DNA of 64,000 nucleotides, from positions 23,844,449 to 23,908,448 of the forward strand of contig OY755241.1 in NCBI GenBank assembly GCA_963576725.1, written 5' to 3'. A program made the position numbers and the translations under genes. Below are positions 31,293 to 40,687 of the stretch, one piece after another. The notes beneath the pieces were generated by a model. That model was not told where the DNA came from. It saw nothing but the letters and a program-made list of their open reading frames with translations, and ran no database searches. Positions within the stretch are counted from its first letter, which is position 1, and each line of letters begins with the position of its first letter. The stretch comes from Azorinus chamasolen (lineage: Eukaryota > Mollusca > Bivalvia > Cardiida > Solecurtidae).

Positions 31293-34287
31293 CCTCGGCC
31301 TGTCATCGCGCAAGCAAAGAGGGAAGCGTAGCTACCGACTGTAAAAGGGTCGATAACCAAACATGCAGTGTGTTGCAATATAATAGGATCATAACCTTTC
31401 TTTTTAAATGTTTTAATGCGTTTTATAAACAAATCATGAAAATGGATATGACCCCGAATTTTCATGAGTTTGTAGATAACATCCCCATAAAATTCTGGTT
31501 GAGAAATGCCTTGTCGCAGTAACGTCCGTAGATTGCAATTATATTTACTAATGAGAGGTAAATTTCGATAATAAAATTTAGAAAAAGTTTTCCGAAGTTT
31601 GTGATATCTGTAACCTTGCTTAAGAAGTTTATCAGTTATAACTAAATTACGTCTGTTAAAATCTTCAAGCAAAGAACAGGCTCGGGCAAACCTAATAAGT
31701 TGAGAAATATAAACACCATAAGATGTAGAACGTGGCACATCCCCATCTAGAAAAGGATAATTAACAATTTTAAAATTAAAATCTTCTCTTTCATCGTATA
31801 CTTTTTGGACGAAACTTTATCATTTGTAATTGAAAGATTCAAATCTAAAAATGAAGCATTAATGTCAGATTGATTAGCTTTGTTTAAAGACAGTTATTTT
31901 GGGTAGATTGAAGAAACCATAGTATCAAAATAAGGATTATCTAAATTCAAAATATCGTCTAAATACCTTGAAGTTTTATTAAAAGCATTAACAATATCGG
32001 TCTGTGTATCAGGTTTTAAGCTAAGCATAAATCCCTCTCGTAGCAATACAAAAACAAATCTGCAACAAGAGGGGCACAATTTGTACACATGGGTATACCA
32101 ACAACTTGACGATATATGGTATCTCCATAACGCACAAATATATTATCTAAAAGAAAGGTAAGAGATCTACAAACATCAAGGCAAGTCCACATTGTGTAAT
32201 GTTCAACTTCTGAATTAGAAAAGAATGAACGTTGAACATTACAAGCAATGAACATTTTGTTTTCTCTGGCAAAGGTTTTTTCTATTAATTTAATAAGTCT
32301 ATCCTTTATAAGATGGTGAAGTAGAGTAGTATAGAGTGTAGAGAAATCATAAGAGCTCAGTAAAGAAATGTTATACTGTTCATTTTCAAGTTTTGTTAAA
32401 ACATCATTTGAATTTTTTATGGACCAAAAAACATTAATACCAGAATTTTCATATATTTTATCACAGTAACGTTTAACATGTTCTTTGATCGTAGTAAGAC
32501 AGGACGTCAAAAGTATAGATAATTTAGTAGTAGTACAACAGCTAGAGTTGGCAATAAAACGCGACTTATAAGGGTTTTTATGTAGTTTCGGAATCCAGTA
32601 CAAAGTAGAAAGTTTATGTTGTTTTATGTTAGGACCAGACTTAAAATCATTGCAAATTTTACATGTTCCGAGACAATATCTTTTTCAAGTGTTTGAACTG
32701 TTATATAATAAAGGGTGGTGATCCTCCGAAAGCAAAAATTGCAACACAAAAAGAGAAAATTGCAGACTCGGTTTTATTGAGTCTGTTCATGAGCAGTAAT
32801 TGAAAGTGCAACACTGCTCACGCCCCCTAGCACCGGCTTAAGCGGTATTCAATTTTCAGAACAAGAAGTGCTGAAATTCATGATCTCGAAGGATACGTTT
32901 TTGAATCAGTTAGCTCCTTCTTTAAAACATCAACATAATACAATCTTCAAATAATGATTACATTGTTTGATGCCTTGTCAGCAGGAACAAGAAGATAATC
33001 TGAATGAAAATTAGAAATGTTTTTCTTCAAGTAGCGAAATGTAACTCTAGGTCGAGGTGGTAAAAGATGGTTATTTGATTTGTAAAAAGTTATTCGTGTA
33101 TCAATGATATCGAAAATACATTTCTTCCAATCCGAAAGGGCATTAATATCAGCATGTTCTCGTCGACACCATTTGATGCAGAATTCTTGAATAGCTTCCG
33201 CAATATGAGTTCGACAAGCGTCAAAATCAATAAGGGAAGGTAATCTATATTTAGGTCCTTTAGTTAGGAGGGTCCTGAGACGTTTATCCTTAATGATATC
33301 AAAATTACCAGTAATTACATGACTAACTGGTTTATAGCAAAAGCTAGAAATGCTACAATCTCAAGAAATAGGGGTATTAACATCAATATTTAAGTCAGAG
33401 ACAATTTTATTGTAGTTCAAAATAACATTTCTAATAGGTTTATTATATTTATAACAGATGATAGGTGATTCAGAGTTGATGAAATATTTGGGAATAGCAT
33501 CGATTACATTCTTATCACGAAAAATACTTTGAATATCAATAAAATCGATACCTTTATTTAGGAACTGAAGTTTCAGAAAATGTCTTTTATGTTCAGATTC
33601 TTTATCAATACGTGGACGAAGAACATGCTGTGTGTAACTTTGTATAAGTGAGGCAGTATTAATTAACGGATCTGTACGCATATAGATTTTATCAGCCTCT
33701 TCGTCTATTGACTTAAGACAGGAAACGGGTAAAGACGATAAACAAGATAACATAGAATGTTTACCAGTTTGTTTTAGAATAGTATGTAAATCATGAATAG
33801 ACATATTACGACGTAATTTACGCTTAATATTACCATTTTTACGTCTGCCATGTGATCTACTTTTACGTTTTCGAATAGAAAATATAGAGAAAATATCGAT
33901 ACTTGGATCTTTAGAAATGTTGCCGCTTTGGAAAATGTTATCATTAAGGCCTAAAGGAAAAGGTGTTTGTAATTTCTTTATCCAGTTTAGCTCTGTGATA
34001 AAACGAGCTTTAGATTTTAAAATACCAGTAGGTTTAGAATCATAATAAATTTGTTCTACTGGTTGAACCGAAACATATTTGAAAGAATGTCCTGTATGAC
34101 GAAAATGCTGGTAAAGAAAATGGCGTACTTTTTTGATCCGGCAATGGTAACTGTGTTCACGAAACCTAGTTTTTAAAGAACGTCCTGTCTGACCTACATA
34201 TTGAATGCCACAACGTGGCGCATTTCATGTAAGAACATATATAATATTAGATGAGTTTCAGTCTAAATCAGAATTAATCTTCACACT
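31289..34287 (-). CDS. Naiad copy B protein: N-terminal GIY-YIG plus RT, with four UGA codons
   Basis: From 34287 to 32947 one frame is open for 1.34 kb except for four TGA codons (34258, 34225, 33361, 32947); no TAA or TAG. Domains: SSNIIYVLT-U-NAPRCGIQYV then GQTGRSLKTRFREH (GIY-YIG core with a zinc-finger Cys replaced), HFLYQHFRHTGHSF, ITELNWIKKLQ (catalytic Glu region), a basic linker, IS-U-DC, LLVPADKASNNVIII-U-R. RT parts: IPMCTNCAPLVADL (Gly of motif B changed to Cys), YLDDILNLDNPYFDT, then DVPRSTSYGVYISQLIRFAR and FYYRNLPLISKYNCN to the TAG at 31289. Defects: insertion at 32709-32896, a 1-nt loss near 32660, a 1-nt loss near 32033 and a +2 shift near 31815. So it is a recent but dead copy. 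Nuclease-before-RT order is that of Naiad/Chlamys elements. Confidence 0.85.
32709..32896 (+). mobile_element. Twin-hairpin element inserted in Naiad copy B
   Basis: A 188-bp insert, defined by comparison with copy A, which reads GTTATATAAGTTTTTG across the site. Ends GGTGATCCTCCGA and TCTCGAAGGATAC form a short imperfect inverted repeat. Hairpins CAGACTC/GAGTCTG and GAGCAGT/ACTGCTC are perfect; a third palindrome is ACCGGCTTAAGCGGT. Confidence 0.8.
32947..32949 (-). other. In-frame UGA, probable selenocysteine (RT N-terminus), copy B
   Basis: TGA in the phase of the ORF, exactly 138 codons after the linker UGA, the same distance as in copy A. Confidence 0.8.
33361..33363 (-). other. In-frame UGA, probable selenocysteine (linker U-x-C), copy B
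   Basis: Codons ...TCT TGA GAT TGT AGC; copy A has TGA AAT TGT. The two copies differ around it but both keep the TGA. Confidence 0.8.
34225..34227 (-). other. In-frame UGA at a zinc-finger Cys of GIY-YIG, copy B
   Basis: Codons GTT CTT ACA TGA AAT GCG CCA CGT TGT GGC. The related nuclease at 57399-57401 has TGT (Cys) at this position: IYITTCKTCGIQYVGQTG versus IYVLTUNAPRCGIQYVGQTG. Confidence 0.8.
34258..34260 (-). other. In-frame UGA near the N-terminus, copy B
   Basis: Codons GAT TTA GAC TGA AAC TCA TCT, 11 codons before the next UGA. From memory of the family a Cys is usual in this D-x-D-C-x-S/T-x-N-V/I-I-Y context. Confidence 0.65.
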
Positions 34288-34817
34288 ATAAAGTTTCGTC
34301 CAAAGTATACGATAAAAGAGAAGATTTTAATTTTAAAATTGTTAATTATCCTTTTCTAGATTGGGATGTGCCACGTTCTACATCTTATGGGGTTTATATT
34401 TCTCAACTTATTAGGTTTGCCCGAGCCTGTTCTTTGCTTGAAGATTTTAACAGACGTAATTTAGTTATAACTGATAAACTTCTTAAGCAAGGTTACAGAT
34501 ATCACAAACTTTGGAAAACTTTTTCTAAATTTTATTATCGAAATTTACCTCTCATTAGTAAATATAATTGCAATCTACGGACGTTACTGCGACAAGGCAT
34601 TTCTCAACCAGAATGTTATGGGGATGTTATCTACAAACTTAGGAAAATTCGGGGTCATATCCATTTTCATGATTTGTTTATAAAACGCATTAAAACATTT
34701 AAAAAGAAAGGTTATTATCCTATTATATTGCAACGCACTGCATGTTTGGTTATCGACCCTTTTACAGTCGGTAGCTACGCTTCCCTCTTTGCTTGCGCGA
34801 TGACAGGCCGAGGGTAG
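34288..34817 (+). CDS. Naiad copy C, C-terminal part of the protein
   Basis: One open frame to TAG 34815-34817: VSSKVYDKREDFNFKIVNYP, DVPRSTSYGVYISQLIRFAR, LKQGYRYHKLWKTFSKFYYR, CNLRTLLRQGISQPECYGDV and DPFTVGSYASLFACAMTGRG. This is the conserved region after the RT palm (thumb and tail) of Naiad proteins. It differs from copy B at few residues. The first ATG-like start at 34368 is not real; the fragment simply begins at the joint. Confidence 0.8.
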
Positions 34818-34880
34818 TACTCTATGATGGTATACTCTTAAACTTGGATACAGGATGAGCTTACCAGACTCATGTATTAC
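34814..34880 (+). promoter_or_regulatory. SECIS-like element, Naiad copy C (best example)
   Basis: Lower helix GTAGTAC (34814-34820) with GTATTAC (34874-34880). Internal loop TCT / CTCAT. Quartet ATGA (34824-34827) against GA (34867-34868). Helix TGGTATACTCTT against GAGCTTACCA (TGGTA/TACCA and CTC/GAG, with a two-base mismatch between). AAA at 34840-34842 stands 12 nt after ATGA. It starts on the TAG stop codon. Position and spacing match the eukaryotic SECIS consensus. Confidence 0.8.
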
Positions 34881-35067
34881 TTTTTCCCTGTCGTGCCCTT
34901 AACGGCTTACCTGCAGGTGCTCTGACTTTAGCAAAGTCATTGAGTACATATTTGACGGATTGTCACAGTTATTATGCTATGTTTTACATGTTGTCCTGTG
35001 TTCACCGTCGTCTATGTTGTGGGTAAGTCCAGCGGGGATACCTTTATTTACAATATTTGTAAAGCTA

Positions 35068-35174
35068 GGGTGACTTTGAGAGAAGAGTGAGGTTAGGACG
35101 TCCGTAAACCGGTTTAAACCCCCAGTGGTGTTTTTGCTGCTGACCGTGCCAAGGCGGTACTCTCTTTGTCACCC
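35068..35174 (+). ncRNA. Structured 3' UTR domain, Naiad copy C
   Basis: GGGTGAC-TTT-GAGAG pairs with CTCTC-TTT-GTCACCC. Inside are hairpin 1 GGTT-A-GGACGTCC-GTA-AACC, the palindrome GGTTTAAACC, hairpin 3 CAGTGG/CTGCTG and hairpin 4 ACCG-TGCCAAGG-CGGT. I know no described RNA of this shape. Confidence 0.7.
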
Positions 35175-35391
35175 TTCCTTTTGTTTGCCTTGCGTCTTTG
35201 TGCTTGTGGTTTGTTCGTGTGTGGAACGTTTGTCCCTGGTTCTTGTGTGTCTTTTGGTATTTTCTGTGTTCATTTCGTGTGTGTGTGCGTTTGGGTGTGT
35301 GATTGTGTGTGTGTGATGCTGTCTATCGGTGTTTTGGTGGTGGTTGCGTCTTGCATGTGGCTTTGCCTGCTTGATTTTACTGCTTTTCCAT

Positions 35392-36085
35392 TGTAGTAAT
35401 TATGTCATTTTAATTATTTTATTATTGCTTTTAATATTTAATTTTTCTGAGGTGAAACTATACAGTTTGTAACTTGAACTCCTTAAGCATACATCTTATT
35501 TATATATATTTTCTTCCCTTAACGATTAATTATTAAAGGTTTTGTTTGTAATATATTTTGTAGTATATAGATTTTTCAATGTATTACAATTACCCCCTAT
35601 GTTAACAATATTTTACTGAGTAAGATAATTCTTGTCATCTTAAAGTGAACTGTCGGCGTCCACTACATTTTTTTCTTATAACCCTTTACCATACAATGTT
35701 TGTAATAGCAATAAATCAAATATAGTTCTTCATTAAAATCTATTTACAACACTTTACTCAAATAGCGCTTGATCTTATTTACACAATCATGATCAATTTC
35801 TCACTCATACCTTACGTTTATTACGTAACATTGTAAAGAGTACCTTTTAAAGGTATACGCATTGTTTATACTCTTTTACAAACAACAAAAATACTCTACT
35901 CTGTTTTTACAAACAATAAAGTACTATACAATGTACACGTTTCAATCATAAAACATTTTCGATACCATGTTGTCTTATTTGAAAGCATTTGAGATCTAAT
36001 TAAGGATCAATACGTTACTACAATTTAAGTCTACCTGACTTAATATGTCTTCCTACTGAATTGAAGTCTACATTGTTTCCGTTCC
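35392..36085. other. AT-rich, no gene seen
   Basis: Between the Naiad end and the Gypsy pol tail. The 3' LTR of the Gypsy element would be expected here, but I find no match to the LTR at 41313-41513. Confidence 0.5.
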
Positions 36086-36089
36086 TGCT

Positions 36090-36578
36090 TTAATTTTCTA
36101 TATCACTATAATTACTTGACAACAAGCTGCCGGAGGCATTATTTGTACTGAACGCCTGGCAATTTGTATCTGACAAGTTTGCACTTACTGCCTGACTAGA
36201 GCTATTTTCGTAAGCTACGGACATTTCTGTATTTTGAATAGAATCTAACATATTCGAGTTTTCCTCGGGCACTGAGGAGCTCGTCTGTGTTAGGGATCCA
36301 CTTGAAACGTAATTATTTCCAGCTTTTCTTAAACGTATGGGTAGATCTTTTAACGGAATATTATCTTCAGATGACGATTTTGATATGACAGTTTTATGTC
36401 TCTTGATTATTCGTTTCTTCAACTGCCGTCTATCCCTGTTTAATCCACTAGATATCTCATCATTGGGCTCACTGTTCTCATCATAACTATTATCCTCATC
36501 ACTAGAAGTTTCTTTTCGAGGAAATACGGATCTACAAGCTTGGATTGGACGCTGACCTACTATTTTATTGTCTGGCAA
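36090..36578 (-). pseudogene. Gypsy pol C-terminal tail
   Basis: A 162-codon frame rich in Ser, Asn, Asp and Glu (KETSSDEDNSYDENSEPNDE) with a basic patch (KKRIIKRHKTVISK). It follows the integrase end in the same direction and ends the coding part. Low-complexity tails like this are common after Gypsy integrases. No further domain. Confidence 0.6.
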
Positions 36579-37800
36579 AGGTCAGTCGGCGATATTTGCT
36601 TTTCTAACGTGGTCTACATTGCATTTTATAACTCTGTTATTAAGTTGTATTTTTTATTAACAACGACTTGTCATTCAATATTTCCATTATTCTGCAGTAA
36701 GGCACCCATTTCGGTTGTAATTTACTCTTTTTATTAAAGTTTTTGTAGTAAACCGTATCGTTCACTTCGAACTGTACCTCTTGTCTATTATTATTTATTC
36801 GCTGATTTCGCTTTTTACGAGCGGCTTTTAGATTTTGATACACTTGACGGTAAATTTCATTGTTTCTAAACATTAAATGTCTGTTCAATTCGTCCCCATA
36901 ATATTGAAGCTTAGTTCCAAGAAGATTATCAATAGGCAGTATAACATCACGGCCAAAAACATGAAAAACGGATTGTGCTTTGCACTTTCAGTTACATTAA
37001 ATATAAGACCTGCAACCGCCTGTTTCAAAATTAAATCCCAACCCGTGATATTGTTTTGTATTAGCTTAATCAGAATGGAATTGAGCGTCGCATGACTGCG
37101 TTCGCATCTGCCATTTGCCTGCGGGTGGTAACTGGAGGTAGTCACATGCTGAATTCCTAATTCAGACATTGTCTCTCTAAACATTCTTGAGGTGAAATTA
37201 GACCCATTATCTGTTATTATTCTTAATACCGCGCCATATCGGAAGAAAATGTTTTCAAAAAGAAAGTATGTAACACCGATTCAGTTGAAATGTCTGACAG
37301 ATGGATTACCTCGACCCAATTAGTTAGTTCACACACATAACTGATTATATACTTATTACCGCTAGGTGTTAGTGCAAACCGGCCTTGTATATCTGTACTG
37401 GTTATACTCATCGGATATTTTGGAATTTCTGGCTCTTTTAGTGGTGCTCGAATAGCTTTGAGATTAATAGTCTGACAAGGCACACATTGTTGAACATATT
37501 CATATAGATTCTTAAACATATTAGGTCAATAATAGAACTGCTTGATTGTAGCATATGACCGACTAATTCCTGCATGTGACAGTTCATGATAGCCTTGCAT
37601 TACTGCTTCCCTAAGATGGCTAGGTACAGATACGCGTAATAGTAGATCCTCATCTGCATTTGAAATAAAATAGATTATGTTGTCTCTGATTAGAAATTTA
37701 CGATTTTCCTTATTTGAAATTTCATTATGTTTTAATTTGGATTTATTTTTTACCAATTCTACATCTTTTGCTTGTTCCGAGCTCATGTCTAGTGTCTTGA
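36579..37800 (-). pseudogene. Gypsy integrase
   Basis: Joins element DNA to the chromosome. Zinc part: GYHELSHAG (His pair) and CVPCQ (Cys pair), at about 37600-37480. Catalytic core: STDIQGRFALTPSGNKYIIS (first Asp), RIITDNGSNFTS (second Asp, near 37210), HPQANGRCERSHATLNSIL (Glu). C-terminal part: FEVNDTVYYKNF and LQPKWVPYCRIMEILNDKS, a GPY/F-like module. All three acidic residues are there, but the frame is broken between zinc part and core (stop after KQFYY), near 37250, near 36890 and after 36640. Confidence 0.85.
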
Positions 37801-37899
37801 GGCACTGTATTTGGTTTGTCCAACTCTGGATAGCTTAACTGGTTGGTTGAATCTGTAATATCGTTGGGGTCAAAACATGTATTATTTATCGCCCTATTA

Positions 37900-39470
37900 A
37901 GTTTTGGTCTACGCCGCTGTCGTCATGACAACTGTGCTAACAACTGTCATCGCTGACTGAATTTGTACCCTTAATATTCCTTGAAAGCATGTCGGCTACA
38001 ACATTAGAGACCCCTGGAATATATTCTATTTTGCAGTCATAGCATGAAATTTCTAGTGCATATCTCTCCTATAGTTTGTTGTCGAATTTTGATTTTAGTA
38101 GATAGAGCAATGGGCTGTGATCAGTTCTAATTTTGAATTTGGCGCCATTTAAGTAACAATCTAACTTTTTCAGCGCAACACTAATAGCAAGTGTTTCTTT
38201 TGAAATAGTACTGTATTTTCTGGATAACTGTTGGCTGATTAAACAAATTGGTACTTCAACCTCAACTAGTGTTGTTATACCTTCTGATCCTTCGAGATTT
38301 CAGTACTTCTTGTTCTGAAAATTGAATACCGCTTAAGCCGGTGCTAGGGGGCGTGTGCAGTGTTGCACTTTCAATTACTGCTCATGAACAGACTCAATAA
38401 AACCGAGTCTGCAATTTTCTCTTTTTGTGTTGCAATTTTTGCTTTCGGGGGATCACCACCCTTCAGAATTTACCTGCTTTGATTGTGCTAATACGGCATC
38501 TAAACAGAAATTATAAAATGTACTCTGCATTGATATCAGGATGTGATAATGTGGGTAATAATTGTAGCTGACGTATGATTTCGTTAAAACTGACCTCACA
38601 TTCTTTTGACCACTCAAATGGTACACTTTTCTGTGTTACCCGCGTTAAAGGTAAAGCTATCTCAGCGTAGTTTTGAATGAATTTTCTATAATATCCCGAC
38701 ATTCCAAGAAATGACCTAACCCCTTTTACATGTTTCAGAATTTGAAAGTCTTTTAAAGCTTCCACCTTTTTCGGATCTGGTCTAATTCCTTCCTCTGAAG
38801 GAGGTACAGTCGGTTGAGCGGTCATTCGGACTGAAAGTAGACTATAACTAGGTACTTTACTTTACTCTGAGATTATGTGTCCTAGGTATGTAGTACTGTT
38901 TTTGATAAAGTGACACTTCTTAAGTTTTAATTTAAGGTTCTTTTCTTTAAGTCTGTCAAAAACTAGTTGTATGTGCTATAGATGATCTTCTAATGTGGAA
39001 TTGAATATCAGAATATCATCGAGATAAGCTACACTACAGGCTTCTAAGCCTTCTAAAATCTGCAAAATTACTTGTGCAAATGTCCCTGCGGCTAAGTTTA
39101 TTCCCATAGCTAATCTATTGAATTCAAAAAGCCCGAGATTACTGGTAGTAAACGCAGTTATTGATTTACTGTTGTCATCCAATTCTATTTGATGATAAAC
39201 CTGTTTTAAATCTAGTGTCGTAAATATTTAGCTCCATTTAGTAAGCTTAACATATCATCAATCTGTGGTAAAGGAAAACTAGTATGTTGGATTATCTTTT
39301 TTATTGCTCTGAAGTCAATGCATAACCTTTTTGAACCATCTGGTTTTGAAACTAGTAAACAGGGAAACATCCAAGAACTATTACTCTTTCTAATAATATC
39401 AGCCTCTAACATTTTATCAAGCTTTTCTTTCAGTACTTGCCTCTGCACAAACGGCATTCTATACGTTCTC
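37900..39470 (-). pseudogene. Gypsy reverse transcriptase and RNase H
   Basis: RT pieces: EKLDKMLEADIIRKSNSSW, LVSKPDGSKRLCIDFRAIKK, LFEFNRLAMGINLAAGTFAQ and ACSVAYLDDILIFNSTLEDH (active-site YLDD intact), then GVRSFLGMSGYYRKFIQNYA. RNase H traces follow below 38284 (for example a TDHSPL-like region near 38110). The usual Pro of GLxxAPATF is Leu-Ala-Ala-Gly here. At least four frame breaks, plus the insertion at 38284-38463. Confidence 0.85.
38284..38463 (-). mobile_element. Twin-hairpin element inserted in Gypsy RNase H
   Basis: Reverse-orientation copy, about 96% like the copy in Naiad B by eye: TGATCCTTCGAGATTTCAG at the low end, GGGGGATCACCACC at the high end, perfect hairpins in between. 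Confidence 0.8.
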
Positions 39471-40086
39471 TGCTTAATCGGTAGTTGATCGCCTGTAGGA
39501 ATGTTGATTTTAACATTCGGAACTTAACCTATATCATATTCAGACTTCGAGAATATATCTTCGTTTTTCTGTATAAGCTGTTGTACTTTTTCATAATGTT
39601 GCGTTGGTGTATTTATATCAGACAGACTATTTAAAATCGGATTGTGAATAGTTAAACACTCTTTATTTTCCTTATTGAAAACCGACTCTATGCAACTTTT
39701 TTAATTTAATTGTTTTGTCTTACTCATTTGCGATAATTGTCGGAACAATTCTATTTTTTTCTTAAATGTACCAAAGCGGGAGCTATTTTAAGTTAGGTTC
39801 TTCTAAAATATACCCTGTTTCCACTGAACAAACTTCATAGTCACAATTAGTTTCTATACTAGGATTAGCTTTAAGTTTTCCTTGAACTTGATTTATAGTT
39901 TGAGAATTGTAGTCTTATTTAGTCTAATTATTGATGCTATACACCTGTCATCTTCCAACGGAACATATTCATCTTTAATTCTAATACAGTTTAGATCAAA
40001 ATATATTCTACAGCTATTTGCGGCTAAACAATCTCTTCCTATAATACAATTTCTGTTTAGGTTATTGACAATTACACACGTGTGGT
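39471..40086 (-). pseudogene. Gypsy pol, region between protease and RT
   Basis: Lies between the DTGA protease and the RT in the element. Short broken frames only; no domain I can name. Confidence 0.4.
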
Positions 40087-40557
40087 CTAAAATGGCTTGC
40101 TTACTTTAATTATCAAATTCGCACACCATACAACCTGTAAATTATCACCTGAAGCCGTCTCCAGTGTAATGTGTGTTTTAGACAGTGGTATTTTAGGCTT
40201 AATTGAATCAAACATTCTTTTATGTAATACACTCACGGAGGCTCCTGTATCTATCAAACTTCTAACCTGTTTGTTTCCTATCTTGATTAGGCATAAATTT
40301 GGTATTTCCTTATTTGCAGTAACATTATATGATCCTACATTATTTTGTTTCCGAGCACCGATCTCGTTATGACAAAACACGTCCGAGTTTTCCGAATGTC
40401 TACTTTTCGACCTATTCATCAACTGTCTGGACTCTTTACACTCAAATTTCACGTGACCGATCTGGCCACAAAACAAGCATCGTGTTTTGACCCTACGCGC
40501 ATGCGTATACTCTTTGTTTACGCGCACCGCTTCCGATTTGACATTATTGATTGACAA
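40087..40557 (-). pseudogene. Gypsy nucleocapsid zinc knuckle and aspartic protease
   Basis: A 156-codon frame. Near residue 27 it has a CCHC knuckle, CLFCGQIGHVKFEC, which binds nucleic acid. Near residue 100 it has the retroviral-type protease motif VRSLIDTGASVSVLHKRMF with catalytic DTGA. The protease would cut the polyprotein. The frame ends at a stop shortly after KVSKPF, before the flap and ILG region end. Confidence 0.85.
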
Positions 40558-40687
40558 TTTTCTTTTCTCTCGTTTCCGTTTAGATCGTACAATCTCTCAT
40601 TTGTTAACTTTTCCCCTAGATCTTAATCTAATTTTTTCTCCGATATTCTGTTCGTCTACAGCTATTTCTATTGCATTTTTAAAAGAT

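Larger units (their letters stand above)
30710..34287 (-). mobile_element. Naiad family 1 copy B, nearly full length
   Basis: Minus-strand element of 3.6 kb, from a truncated N-terminus at about 34287 to its 3' terminus (...TTTTCCAT) at 30710. Order: GIY-YIG nuclease, basic linker, U-x-C motif, RT, SECIS, long 3' UTR with structured domain and AC-rich tract. A twin-hairpin element sits in it at 32709-32896. It meets copy A tail to tail and copy C head to head. Confidence 0.85.
34288..35391 (+). mobile_element. Naiad family 1 copy C, 3' third
   Basis: Starts inside the coding part (AAAGTTTCGTCC) directly after the N-terminus of copy B in the opposite direction, sharing a short ATAAAG at the joint. 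Ends ...CTGCTTTTCCAT at about 35391. 5'-truncated. Confidence 0.8.

Noticed and set aside
34800..34860. GTAT/ATAC pairing as an alternative fold right after the stop codon
   Set aside because: Only four pairs; the TGGTA/TACCA helix with AAA and GA in place is longer and shared by family 2.
35095..35160. The Naiad multi-hairpin domain as a second SECIS
   Set aside because: It has GTGA and CTGA words in families 1 and 2, but family 3 lacks them, the spacing is wrong, and a better SECIS exists at the stop codon.
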